Shown here: positions 17,736-26,234 of the stretch, piece after piece
Layout of the letters: each line of letters opens with the position of its first letter
How positions within the stretch are numbered: the first letter of the stretch is position 1
Assembly (NCBI RefSeq): GCF_014384985.1
Contig: NZ_JACRSX010000023.1
Coordinates: 1-40,993 of the forward strand
Origin: Jutongia huaianensis
Lineage (GTDB): Bacteria; Bacillota; Clostridia; Lachnospirales; Lachnospiraceae
Reading direction: 5' to 3'
Length of the DNA: 40,993 bases
Program-made: the position numbers and the translations under genes
The notes under the pieces: model-generated
The model's input: the letters and a program-made list of their open reading frames with translations, nothing else
Told to the model about the DNA's origin: nothing
Database searches by the model: none

Positions 17736-18617
17736 TTATTTCTTTTTCTTAACAACGACTACTGCTACAACAGCAACAACTACAACAACGATTACGATCG
17801 GAACAACCGGTGAAGACTTCTTAGAAGTTGTAGAAGTTGTAGAAGCATCAGAAGTTGTGTTTGCATCGCTTGATGCGCTTGTTGCATCAGCAGACTCTGC
17901 TACAGCATCCGGATTGTCTGAATTAAATCCGGAAACAGTAAACTGAATCTGAATAGAATCTGTAGGAACTACAGTAATGTCAGGGCTGTCTGCATACTCA
18001 CCCTTATCCTTCTGATATGAGTTCATTGCATCAAAACGAAGAAGCTTAGACTCATCTGTATACTCTGTTGGGTAGAATGGATCGCTAGGAACTGAGATCT
18101 CTTTACCGTCACACAGAAGCTTAACATCAGAGATTGTTACAGGGTTATCCTTTGCAGCCATAGGGATATCAGTATCAACATAGATCATGGAAACCTTTGT
18201 CTCAGAATCACCCTTTGTATCCAGACAGTTGTTCAGTCCGCTTACACCAACAGTATATGTACCGTTACCCTTAATCTCAGCATCCTGAACCTGTGTACCC
18301 TCGATTGCTGTTACACCTTTTTTACCAGACTGGAACAGTGTACCATTATCGAATGCCAGTTTTGCCTTCTTCATATCCTTGCCATCGATACCAAGTGTAT
18401 CAGAATACCACTCATCACGGAAGATCCATGTACCGGTCTCCTGGAAACCGAAATATGCGTGATATGTACCATCTGCATCAAAGTCAGCCTTAGCTGCCTT
18501 CTTACCTGCCTTGCTTGTTGCTGCAGATACATCTGCAGGTACCGCTGTTGCTGTAACTGCTAATGCCAATGCAAGTGCACTGACTGTAGCTGCTACCTTT
18601 CTTAATGACTTTCTCAT
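17736..18617 (-). CDS. Exported membrane-anchored protein of unknown function
   Basis: A 293-residue exported protein I cannot assign to a named family. It has a signal peptide (MRKSLRKV, then an Ala/Leu/Val-rich core to about residue 33), a domain beginning DGTYHAYFGFQETGTWIFRDEW, a beta-rich second segment (NGTYTVGVSGLN, SMIYVDTDIP), a Ser/Thr/Asp/Ala-rich linker, then a C-terminal membrane helix made almost only of Val/Ile/Ala and ending KKKK. There is no LPXTG, so anchoring is by the helix. The start at 18617 follows GAGGAGG by 8 bases; an upstream in-frame ATG at 18692 lacks a site. Its position between a sensor kinase and a sugar importer suggests glycan binding at the cell surface, by inference only. 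A TACAAT box at 18698-18703 may be its -10. Confidence 0.75.
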   Translation of the reverse strand: MRKSLRKVAATVSALALALAVTATAVPADVSAATSKAGKKAAKADFDADGTYHAYFGFQETGTWIFRDEWYSDTLGIDGKDMKKAKLAFDNGTLFQSGKKGVTAIEGTQVQDAEIKGNGTYTVGVSGLNNCLDTKGDSETKVSMIYVDTDIPMAAKDNPVTISDVKLLCDGKEISVPSDPFYPTEYTDESKLLRFDAMNSYQKDKGEYADSPDITVVPTDSIQIQFTVSGFNSDNPDAVAESADATSASSDANTTSDASTTSTTSKKSSPVVPIVIVVVVVAVVAVVVVKKKK

Positions 18618-18794
18618 TGTATCGTCCTCCTCATAATCGGTACAGCCGCGAATGAAAACGAATAAATGTTTTTTCGCACTGTCCATATTCACGTTTTATT
18701 GTACACCATTGCCATAGCATAGGTCTACAATTTAATTGTTCTTGTCTATTTTACCAAATACATACGGAAATAAAACCTTAATTATTTGACATTT

Positions 18795-20627
18795 TTACCT
18801 AATAAATTCTACATTTTGAGGATTTTCCGTCTGGTACGGAATATGAATCAATACTTTAGTACCTAAATCCCTGGTGCTGTCAACTTCAACCCCATATTCA
18901 CTTCCATATAATATACGAATTCTCTGACTCACATTACGCACGCCGATATGCATGTCATCTCCGCTTTCATCCCGCATTGTTTTTCTCAGACGCCCCAGTT
19001 CATAATAGTCCATACCACAGCCGTTATCCTTAATCTCAATGTAAATTTCCTGTTCTTTCCTATGTACATGTACCGTTAGTCTTCCATCATTCTCCTTTTG
19101 CTCCAATCCATGTACAAAAGCATTTTCCACAAACGGCTGTATCGTAAGGGGCAGAATGTAAGCCTTTCCATCCACCTCCGGATCTATGATCAACTCCGAT
19201 TTGATACGGTCGCCAAAACGGTACTCCTGAATCTTCAGATAATATTCCACCATCTGAAGTTCTTCCTTTAATGTTACAAGCCGGTCTGTCACCTGAATAT
19301 TATAACGCATGGTCTTAGCAAGCATTTTAACCAGCTCCACGATCTCCGGCTGATGATTCACCACAGCCTTCATTCGGATCGTCTCCAGCGTATTATAAAG
19401 AAAATGTGGATTGATCTGGCTCGCCAGCATCTTAAACTCTACTTCTTTTTGTCTGGTGTGAAGCTTTTCCTTCTGCACCTGCTCATCTACCACATTGCTC
19501 ATCAGCAGCCGGATGTCCTTCATCATCTGCTCCAGTTCAGTATAAAGCTCGCCAATTTCGTCATTTCCCTCGATAGGTTCTACTTTATCATACTCCCCCT
19601 GTGCCACGCGGTGCATTTGAATCCGGAGCTGATACATACGATTACTATAAGAGATTGCAAATGCGAAGATCAGAACAACCGACAGCAGAATTCCTATAAT
19701 CTCCGGAACAAATGCCTGTAAGCTGATCCTATTAACATCCGTCATGATATCCTGATAATCCTGAATACTCACAAGAGAATAAAAGTCATCGGAATCGTCC
19801 ATCTGAATCCGCTCATATGCCACAAGATATTCCTCAACACCATAAGAAATCCGCTTTGAAGCACGGCTTTTTTCAATCTTACGCATCTCCTCTTTCAGAA
19901 ACGGATACTCGATCAGACTAAAATTACCGGAAATCCAATAATAATCATTATACAAAATTGCCGTATCGTGACTCCGCTGTGTCAAAGCAGTCTTTGTCTT
20001 GTCATACTGGATCAGAACGGTGACAATTCCCGTGACATCGCCATTTTTATTTAGAATCACCCGGCTGATCTGCATTGTCTGGTCCATGTCGGCACTCATC
20101 TGACCAAAATACCAGTATCCTTTATTTTTATTTTCAATGGTTTCCTTATACCATGACTGATATTTTATGCTTTCTTTCAGATAAGAAAGATTGTCGATCC
20201 TTTCCAGATCGTATATGTCAATGCTGGGATTTTTCAGATAAATTTTTATATTGGAAATATCCTGCTCATAAAAATTAATATAATCCAGAATAACTGTGTT
20301 AGCTTTTCGGTAATCCCGGTAAAACTGTGTTTTATTTTTGTAATTTCTGTTGGCAATTTTTAATATCTCATCATTATCACAAAGAAGACGGGCTACATTA
20401 TCCAATACCGTCATTGATTCCCGGAGCGATGAACCTAGAACAGAAAGCTCCTCTGACTGCGTTTCCTCCGTAACATTGATCATCATTTTCCGTGTCTGCA
20501 TATTGGTATAAATACTCATAACAAGCAACGGAATAATACCACCGATCAGATAGATCAATATCATACGGTGGAGAAACTTCATATCTTTAAATAAATGAAA
20601 TCTTTTTTTGTAGTTAAATTTTTTCAT
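18795..20627 (-). CDS. YesM-type sensor histidine kinase
   Basis: A 610-residue membrane kinase. An N-terminal membrane segment (about 18-42), an extracellular sensor region of some 250 residues and a second membrane segment precede a HAMP domain, a His_kinase domain with QINPHFLYNTLE (phospho-acceptor H408), and an ATPase domain with FVENAFVHGLEQ and DNGCGMD. This is the YesM family, which usually senses sugars or works with a binding protein and signals to an AraC-type response regulator. No such regulator is present in the window. The gene begins 11 bases after the small Ig-like gene at 20639, so they are probably cotranscribed. Its position suggests it controls the transport genes downstream. 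Confidence 0.92.
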   Translation of the reverse strand: MKKFNYKKRFHLFKDMKFLHRMILIYLIGGIIPLLVMSIYTNMQTRKMMINVTEETQSEELSVLGSSLRESMTVLDNVARLLCDNDEILKIANRNYKNKTQFYRDYRKANTVILDYINFYEQDISNIKIYLKNPSIDIYDLERIDNLSYLKESIKYQSWYKETIENKNKGYWYFGQMSADMDQTMQISRVILNKNGDVTGIVTVLIQYDKTKTALTQRSHDTAILYNDYYWISGNFSLIEYPFLKEEMRKIEKSRASKRISYGVEEYLVAYERIQMDDSDDFYSLVSIQDYQDIMTDVNRISLQAFVPEIIGILLSVVLIFAFAISYSNRMYQLRIQMHRVAQGEYDKVEPIEGNDEIGELYTELEQMMKDIRLLMSNVVDEQVQKEKLHTRQKEVEFKMLASQINPHFLYNTLETIRMKAVVNHQPEIVELVKMLAKTMRYNIQVTDRLVTLKEELQMVEYYLKIQEYRFGDRIKSELIIDPEVDGKAYILPLTIQPFVENAFVHGLEQKENDGRLTVHVHRKEQEIYIEIKDNGCGMDYYELGRLRKTMRDESGDDMHIGVRNVSQRIRILYGSEYGVEVDSTRDLGTKVLIHIPYQTENPQNVEFIR

Positions 20628-20638
20628 AACCAGTCTTA

Positions 20639-20983
20639 TTATCCGTCTATTTTAAACTGTACCTGAAGCGGTTTCTTTAACGGCTTTCCCCCTAAGGATG
20701 TCACATTTGTTGTAATATTTAATATGTAAGATTCATTTTTTGCATATGGCTCCAGCGGTTCAATCTCAATCTCATTTTCCAGAGAGTTGTAACGGATCGC
20801 TGTTTTCAAAGGAGAAAGATTCATGGATGTCACATACAGATTGACATTATTCACCGTCTTGGGATCCAGCGGAATATTAAATTTGATCTTCCAGACAAAA
20901 TTTCCCGTTTTAAATTTTAAATCCTGACGCACTTTACTTTCAAGTCCTTCCGTCATAGACTCAAATTCCAAATATTTTCCCAC
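20639..20983 (-). CDS. Small Ig-like (Big_5/SbsA-like) protein without signal peptide
   Basis: A 114-residue protein starting at a GTG at 20983 with AGGAG 6 bases upstream. Most of it is one Ig-like domain of the SbsA/Big_5 type: the strand pattern WKIKFNIPLDPKTVNNVNLYV matches the F-x-x-P-[LM]-D-x-x-T-V core of these domains, ending PLQVQFKIDG. Big_5 domains are normally extracellular parts of large surface proteins, but no signal peptide or membrane segment is visible here. It directly precedes the YesM-type kinase (11-base gap). It may be an adaptor or a decayed fragment of a larger gene; its good ribosome binding site and intact domain argue against decay. Confidence 0.72.
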   Translation of the reverse strand: MGKYLEFESMTEGLESKVRQDLKFKTGNFVWKIKFNIPLDPKTVNNVNLYVTSMNLSPLKTAIRYNSLENEIEIEPLEPYAKNESYILNITTNVTSLGGKPLKKPLQVQFKIDG

Positions 20984-21008
20984 GATGCTCTCCTGCCTTT
21001 CTTCTAAC

Positions 21009-21026
21009 TGATCAAGCTGATCAAGG
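21009..21026. repeat. Tandem TGATCAAG direct repeat upstream of the kinase operon
   Basis: TGATCAAG occurs twice in a row at 9-base spacing, each copy containing the palindrome TGATCA, 26-43 bases upstream of the GTG at 20983. It could be a regulator site or structure in the leader. No nearby convincing minus-strand promoter was found. Confidence 0.4.
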
Positions 21027-21112
21027 ATTTTTCTCTTATTTTATCTTATCACATTCCTGATTTTTTGGGTAGCCTCATTCTGAATTTTCCCTCTCCACAG
21101 GACAGTTTTTCT

Positions 21113-21141
21113 TTGAAGAAACAGAGTGGATATGGTATACT
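21113..21141 (+). promoter_or_regulatory. Promoter for the flavin reductase gene
   Basis: TTGAAG (21113-21118), 17 bases, TATACT (21136-21141) with an extended TGG before the -10. It lies 40 bases before the start codon at 21181. Confidence 0.7.
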
Positions 21142-21180
21142 TATAAATAGAATTTTTACTTGTCAGGAAGGCATTTTATT

Positions 21181-21804
21181 ATGAAAAAAGTCAATTTTAA
21201 ACCGGGAAATATGATCTATCCGCTCCCTGCCGTTATGGTAAGCTGCGGTGACATAGATCACGTATCAAATATATTAACAGTTGCCTGGACCGGCACTCTC
21301 TGTACGAATCCGCCAATGGCATATATTGCCGTTCGCCCGGAACGCCACTCATATCCCATGATCCGGGAGTCCGGCGAGTTTGTGATCAACCTCACGACGA
21401 AAGAACTCGCACACGCTACGGATTTCTGTGGGGTACGCTCCGGCAGAGACCACAATAAATGGACCGACTGCCGCCTAACCCCGGCTCCTGCAGATACTGT
21501 AAAATGTCCGCTGATTGCGGAAGCACCTGTCAACATCGAATGTAAAGTACGCCAGGTTTTAGAACTTGGCTCCCATCATGTTTTTGTTGCCGATGTCACT
21601 GCAGTACATGTCGCTGAGAAGTATATGGACGAAAAAGGAACCTTTCATCTGGAAAATGCAGGGCTTCTTGCTTATTCTCACGGCACTTACTACAGCCTTG
21701 GCAAGGCTCTGGGACATTTTGGTTATTCTATTCGCAAGAAAAAGGGAAACGGACGGAAAAGCACCAAAGGGAAACCAAAAACATACAATAAAAAAAGGGG
21801 CTAG
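21181..21804 (+). CDS. Flavin reductase family protein (FMN-binding split barrel)
   Basis: A 207-residue soluble protein of the flavin_reduct family. Characteristic stretches are PLPAVMVSCGD near residue 13, NILTVAWTGTLCTNPPMAYIAVRPERHSY, and FVINLTTKEL; these form the FMN/NAD(P)H-binding barrel. The C-terminal 25 residues are very basic (RKKKGNGRKSTKGKPK), an add-on not needed for the fold and perhaps a nucleic-acid or membrane contact. The ATG at 21181 has AGGAAGG 9 bases upstream. It is followed after 24 bases by the OLD-type ATPase gene in the same direction, so the two are probably one transcript; no functional link between them is established. The substrate is unknown. Confidence 0.88.
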   Translation: MKKVNFKPGNMIYPLPAVMVSCGDIDHVSNILTVAWTGTLCTNPPMAYIAVRPERHSYPMIRESGEFVINLTTKELAHATDFCGVRSGRDHNKWTDCRLTPAPADTVKCPLIAEAPVNIECKVRQVLELGSHHVFVADVTAVHVAEKYMDEKGTFHLENAGLLAYSHGTYYSLGKALGHFGYSIRKKKGNGRKSTKGKPKTYNKKRG

Positions 21805-21828
21805 TGCGTACGGAAATGAGGGATAAAT

Positions 21829-23688
21829 ATGAAGATCAGCTATCTCAGAATACGAAATTTCAAATCCATCCGTGATCTGGAGATCAACGAGCTGGAAAAT
21901 GCACTGATTCTTGTAGGCAAAAACAATACCGGTAAAACAAATGTGATCGATGCGATCCTTACGGCTACCGGCAATCATATTCCAAAGACAACTGAATTTC
22001 TTGATCCCCAAAAAAGCATTGAAATTACTCTGTCAGTGGAATTTACAGAGGAGGATCTGCTCTATTATCAGAGTCTTGGTATCGTGAGCAAGCACCGGGA
22101 TTACGATAAATGGCTGGAGGAGTTTTCTGCCCTGCTGCCATCTTTTCAGAAAAATACCGTGACCTTTACCTGTCATATCAATCCGGAGCAAAAGATCCGT
22201 TTTAATGATGGTTTTCAGAAAAACAATCCCTACATCCGGGAAATTTTTCCAAAGATCTATCATATTGACCAGACGCGGAATCTTGACGCACTACAGAATG
22301 ATGTTTTTAGTTTTTATGACAAGGAATCCTTCCAGATGCTCAAGGATAATATGTGTACCTTTGACTCCACACGAAAATGTAACCGTTGTTTTCAGTGTAT
22401 CGGAGTGATCAACAAAAAAACACCGGAAGAGCTTTCTCTTTTTGAGACGACACGTCTGCTCCAATACAAACTGTTCCGTACCAACCTGAATGAATTCGCC
22501 GAGAAAGTAAATCATTATTTCCATCGGAACGGCAATCCTTCCCAGCAGATCCGCTATGTACTGAATTTTGACCTGGATGATCTGCTGCATATCGATACTC
22601 AGCTTATTAACCGGGACCGCAACGATTATGTATCCTCTTTAAATACATTGAGCGAAGGTATCAAAAGTATTTACGCACTGTCTCTTTTGGAGGCATATAT
22701 TGACGAGGCAGATACTCTTCCATGTATTATTTTGATGGAAGATCCGGAAATCTATCTGCATCCGCAGCTTCAGAAGGTAGCAAGTGAGATCCTGTACCGC
22801 TTGTCAAAAAAGAATCAGGTTATCTTCTCCACCCACTCTCCAAATCTGATCTTTAACTTTTCTTCCAGACAGATCAAGGAGGTGCTGCTGGATGAGGAAT
22901 ACTACACCACCGTACGGGAGGAAACGGATATTGACCAGATTCTCGATGACCTGGGTTACACGGCCAACGACCTGATGAATGTCAGTTTTGTATTTATCGT
23001 GGAGGGAAAGCAGGACAGCAACCGTCTTCCGATGCTTCTGCAGAAATATTACTCTGAAATTTACGACGAAAACGGAAATCTGAAACGCATCACGATCATA
23101 CCGGTAAACAGCTGCACCAACATTAAAACCTATGCAAACCTGAAATATATCAATAAATTATATTTAAAGGATCAGTTTTTGATGATCCGGGACAGCGACG
23201 GCAAAAATCCAAAGTATCTCAAGAAACAGCTTTGCAGCTACTACGGCCAGCGTGCCAAAGAAGATGCCGGCAATCTGCCGAAGGTGGAACCTAAAAATGT
23301 CCTGATCCTGAAGTATTATTCCTTTGAAAATTATTTTCTGGATCCAAAGATCATGACAAAGATCGGCGTTATCAAAAGTGAAGAAGATTTTTATAATATT
23401 CTTTACAAAAAATACAAAGATTACCTATTTAAATTAAATAGCATGAAACGGATGCAGCGGATCAATAACATACGCATTAAGAGTAAACAGGATATCAAGG
23501 ATAATATGGAACTGATTAAAATATATGTGCGTGGGCATAATTTGTTTGATATCTTTTATGGACATTACCATGGTCAGGCGGAGCAGGAGATCCTGCAGAA
23601 ATACATTGACGTGGCTCCGCGGGAAACCTTCCAGGATATCTTTGATGCCATTGACTCTTTTGTTTATTTTGAAAACAGAAGAAAATAG
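21829..23688 (+). CDS. OLD-family ATPase/TOPRIM nuclease with inserted Cys cluster
   Basis: A 619-residue protein of the overcoming-lysogenization-defect type. An SMC/RecF-like ATPase comes first: Walker A GKNNTGKT (30-37), Walker B ILMEDPE (D305, E307) and FSTHSPNL. A TOPRIM domain follows, with FIVEGKQDSNRL (E392) and MIRDSDG (D455, D457), the metal-binding acids of a nuclease. Between them, residues 176-190 contain four cysteines (C176, C184, C187, C190), the last three spaced CxxCxxC, which looks like a metal or iron-sulfur site. OLD proteins cut DNA and several act in phage defence, for example GajA with its helicase partner GajB. No helicase partner is next to this one. The ATG at 21829 has GAGGG upstream. 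Confidence 0.85.
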   Translation: MKISYLRIRNFKSIRDLEINELENALILVGKNNTGKTNVIDAILTATGNHIPKTTEFLDPQKSIEITLSVEFTEEDLLYYQSLGIVSKHRDYDKWLEEFSALLPSFQKNTVTFTCHINPEQKIRFNDGFQKNNPYIREIFPKIYHIDQTRNLDALQNDVFSFYDKESFQMLKDNMCTFDSTRKCNRCFQCIGVINKKTPEELSLFETTRLLQYKLFRTNLNEFAEKVNHYFHRNGNPSQQIRYVLNFDLDDLLHIDTQLINRDRNDYVSSLNTLSEGIKSIYALSLLEAYIDEADTLPCIILMEDPEIYLHPQLQKVASEILYRLSKKNQVIFSTHSPNLIFNFSSRQIKEVLLDEEYYTTVREETDIDQILDDLGYTANDLMNVSFVFIVEGKQDSNRLPMLLQKYYSEIYDENGNLKRITIIPVNSCTNIKTYANLKYINKLYLKDQFLMIRDSDGKNPKYLKKQLCSYYGQRAKEDAGNLPKVEPKNVLILKYYSFENYFLDPKIMTKIGVIKSEEDFYNILYKKYKDYLFKLNSMKRMQRINNIRIKSKQDIKDNMELIKIYVRGHNLFDIFYGHYHGQAEQEILQKYIDVAPRETFQDIFDAIDSFVYFENRRK

Positions 23689-23689
23689 G

Positions 23690-23717
23690 TTGACATTATA
23701 AACGATTTCGATATAAT
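23690..23717 (+). promoter_or_regulatory. Strong promoter for murA
   Basis: TTGACA (23690-23695), 16 bases, TATAAT (23712-23717): both boxes are perfect consensus. It starts 1 base after the stop of the OLD-family gene. Confidence 0.85.
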
Positions 23718-23795
23718 GTATGGTATGTATGTCTTCACTATTCTACAGGAGTGGTGAATCGAGTTTTGCAAAAAAAGTGTTTGATGAGGTGCAAA

Positions 23796-25097
23796 ATGGA
23801 AAATCAGTATATTATAAAGGGCGGAAACCCTCTTCACGGTGAGGTTGTCATCGGCGGTGCCAAAAACGCTGCTCTTGGTATTCTTGCTGCTGCCATCATG
23901 ACAGATGAGACAGTAACGATTGACAATCTTCCAAATGTAAGAGATATCAATGTCCTTCTTACGGCGATAGAAAGTATTGGTGCTACCGTAAAGCGTCTGG
24001 GACCTCACGAGGTACAGATCAACGGAAGTACTATTTCTGATGTTACAATAGATTATGACTCCATTCGTAAAATACGGGCATCCTATTATCTTTTAGGTGC
24101 TCTTCTTGGCAAATATAAAAAAGCACAGGTTGCTCTGCCTGGTGGCTGCGATATCGGAAGCCGTCCGATCGACCAGCATCTGAAGGGCTTCCGTGCTCTG
24201 GGTGCCACGGTCAATATCGAGTATGGTATGATCAATACCTTTGCTGATGCACTGATGGGCAATCACATTTATCTCGATGTGGTATCTGTAGGTGCTACGA
24301 TCAATATTATGCTTGCATCTTGTATGGCACAGGGCCGTACTGTTATTGAGAACGCAGCCAAGGAACCACACATCGTAGATGTTGCCAACTTCTTAAACAG
24401 CATGGGGGCCAATATTAAGGGTGCCGGTACTGACAAGATCCGTATCGACGGTGTGGATCGTCTCCATGCCAGCGAATACTCCATTATTCCGGATCAGATC
24501 GAGGCAGGTACTTTTATGGTTGCCGCTGCTGCTACCAAGGGCGATGTACTGATCCGCAATGTCATTCCAAAGCATCTGGAGGCTATTTCTGTCAAACTGA
24601 TCGAGATCGGTGCAAAAGTCGAGGAGTTTGATGATGCGGTCCGCGTTTCCGCAGATGACCGTTTGGGACATACACAGATAAAGACTTTGCCATATCCTGG
24701 TTTTCCAACTGATATGCAGCCCCAGATTGCTACACTTCTGGCTCTTTCCAATGGAACCAGTACTGTTACAGAGAGTATTTTTGAGAATCGTTTTAAATAT
24801 GTTGATGAGCTTGCCCGTATGGGTGCCAATATCAAGGTCGAGGGAAATGTTGCGATCATTGAAGGCGTAACCGGTCTGACGGGAGCCTCTATCACAGCAC
24901 CTGATCTTCGTGCCGGTGCCGCACTTGTTGTTGCCGGACTGGTAGCTGATGGTTTTACGACAGTTGATTCTATTCACTTTATTGAGCGCGGATATGAGGA
25001 CTTCGACAAAAAGATGACAGCTTTGGGCGCATGCATGGAGAAGATTCCTGTGGATGACGAGAGAGAATTACAGAAGTTCAAAATGAAGGTTGGATGA
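23796..25097 (+). CDS. murA: UDP-N-acetylglucosamine 1-carboxyvinyltransferase
   Basis: A 433-residue enzyme that transfers enolpyruvate from PEP to UDP-GlcNAc, the first committed step of peptidoglycan synthesis in the cytoplasm. The start ENQYIIKGGNPLHGEV and IGGAKNAALGILAAAIM are typical MurA. The catalytic loop has the reactive cysteine (C118 in LPGGCDIGSRP), the residue attacked by fosfomycin, so there is no intrinsic Cys-to-Asp change. The start at 23796 is chosen from the family N-terminus and a GAGGT site 5 bases upstream; the open frame reaches 23751. It is monocistronic, between its own promoter and terminators. Confidence 0.96.
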   Translation: MENQYIIKGGNPLHGEVVIGGAKNAALGILAAAIMTDETVTIDNLPNVRDINVLLTAIESIGATVKRLGPHEVQINGSTISDVTIDYDSIRKIRASYYLLGALLGKYKKAQVALPGGCDIGSRPIDQHLKGFRALGATVNIEYGMINTFADALMGNHIYLDVVSVGATINIMLASCMAQGRTVIENAAKEPHIVDVANFLNSMGANIKGAGTDKIRIDGVDRLHASEYSIIPDQIEAGTFMVAAAATKGDVLIRNVIPKHLEAISVKLIEIGAKVEEFDDAVRVSADDRLGHTQIKTLPYPGFPTDMQPQIATLLALSNGTSTVTESIFENRFKYVDELARMGANIKVEGNVAIIEGVTGLTGASITAPDLRAGAALVVAGLVADGFTTVDSIHFIERGYEDFDKKMTALGACMEKIPVDDERELQKFKMKVG

Positions 25098-25133
25098 AAA
25101 TATCCACAAAATCATAACATTATGGAATGTATT

Positions 25134-25162
25134 AAAAAAGGGCAAAACCAGCGTTTTGCCCT
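25134..25162 (-). terminator. Minus-strand terminator (HD-GYP gene)
   Basis: GGGCAAAAC (25140-25148) pairs perfectly with GTTTTGCCC (25153-25161) around CAGC. Read on the minus strand the stem is followed by six T (25134-25139), giving a second terminator for the gene at 25269. Confidence 0.75.
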
Positions 25163-25225
25163 CCAAGAATTGCTTCGCAATTCTCGTTGGCTTCCCTCTA
25201 CGCTACAAGCATTTTCCTATACACT

Positions 25226-25265
25226 TAAAAAGCGGAAACTTTTTTCTTAAGTTTCCGCTTTTATT
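25226..25265. terminator. Bidirectional terminator between murA and the HD-GYP gene
   Basis: AAAAGCGGAAACTT (25228-25241) pairs with AAGTTTCCGCTTTT (25249-25262) in a 14-bp perfect stem with A/T runs on both sides, placed between converging genes. Confidence 0.88.
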
Positions 25266-25268
25266 ATA

Positions 25269-26165
25269 TCAACAGATTTCTTTCACATCGACATCCGGTG
25301 CCATAGCTAAATTCACGATCAATCCGTCCATTTTCACAATAGGATTACTCTGATCTGTAGGGTTTGTATCTACCATTCTCGCCCGCTTCTGATTGGACAA
25401 AACCACCTCACACCCAATATAAAATGAAGCCACTCCCTCCATAAATACAGCCAGATAGGTGGAGTCAAATTTATCCCGTTCCTGCTGCAGCATCCGAAAC
25501 ACCTCAAACGGGCAATGCGGCTCTCTATAAACTCTGGCCGATGTCAGTGCATCATAATAATCCGCTATCGCAACAATCTTAGCAAAATCGTCAATCTCAT
25601 CCGCTTTTAATCCCTGAGGATATCCGGAACCGTCACATCTCTCATGATGCATCAGGGCAGCGTTCATAATCCGTTCGTCCAGGGGATGCTTTTTGAGAAA
25701 GTCATACCCCTTTTGGGGATGCTGTTTGATCAGCTCGTATTCTTCATCCGTCAGTAGCCCCGCTTTTTTGATGATCTTCCCCGGTATCCCCATCTTGCCC
25801 ACATCATGCAAAAGCCCTGCCAGCGTCAGAATATCCTGCTCCTCCTCCGGCATATGCATCCAGTTTGCAAACTCGTGACAGAGTATCGCCACATTCAGAC
25901 TATGTATATATGTCAGATCATCATATCTGCGAACCCTTCGCAGCATCCGAAACGTGTGAACCGGATCATCACTCAACGCAATAATTTCCCTTGTCTCCTT
26001 CAAAAGCTTGTTGGTATTGAGATCCTCGTCCTCCCTGACGATATACTCAGACAACGACTTTTCCAGAAGCTGTGCCGATTTGATAACCCGTTCGTTAAAT
26101 AGCCGGTAGTCCCTCGATTTTCTGGCCGGACCCGACTTATCTTCCGGCAAAAATTTCCATTCCAT
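25269..26165 (-). CDS. HD-GYP domain protein, probable c-di-GMP phosphodiesterase-like
   Basis: A 298-residue protein with an HD-GYP domain across residues 85-235: H88, the HD pair H120/D121 in LLHDVGKMGIP, HHE at 173-175 and DGSGYPQG with GYP at 181-183. The spacing and metal ligands match active HD-GYP enzymes, which hydrolyse c-di-GMP or related nucleotides. The first 80 residues are a charged helical region without a receiver or membrane segment, so it is probably cytoplasmic, with an unknown input. A small beta-rich C-terminal segment (FYIGCEVVLSNQKRARMV) follows. AAGGAG lies 8 bases before the ATG at 26165. Confidence 0.88.
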   Translation of the reverse strand: MEWKFLPEDKSGPARKSRDYRLFNERVIKSAQLLEKSLSEYIVREDEDLNTNKLLKETREIIALSDDPVHTFRMLRRVRRYDDLTYIHSLNVAILCHEFANWMHMPEEEQDILTLAGLLHDVGKMGIPGKIIKKAGLLTDEEYELIKQHPQKGYDFLKKHPLDERIMNAALMHHERCDGSGYPQGLKADEIDDFAKIVAIADYYDALTSARVYREPHCPFEVFRMLQQERDKFDSTYLAVFMEGVASFYIGCEVVLSNQKRARMVDTNPTDQSNPIVKMDGLIVNLAMAPDVDVKEIC

Positions 26166-26205
26166 CTCCCCGTCTCCTTCGTAATTGTGTCAATACGATA
26201 CTCCT

Positions 26206-26234
26206 ATTTTATTATGTTTAAATGAAAATATCAA
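26206..26234 (-). promoter_or_regulatory. Promoter for the HD-GYP gene
   Basis: TTGATA (26229-26234), 17 bases, TAAAAT (26206-26211) on the minus strand, ending 41 bases before the start codon. Confidence 0.6.

Noticed and set aside
21181..23688. Flavin reductase plus OLD gene as a complete known Gabija system
   Set aside because: Gabija needs a UvrD-like GajB helicase, which is absent; the flavin protein is no substitute.
24393..24977. 194-codon open frame antisense to murA
   Set aside because: Opposite strand of a well-conserved enzyme gene, no domain and no ribosome binding site.
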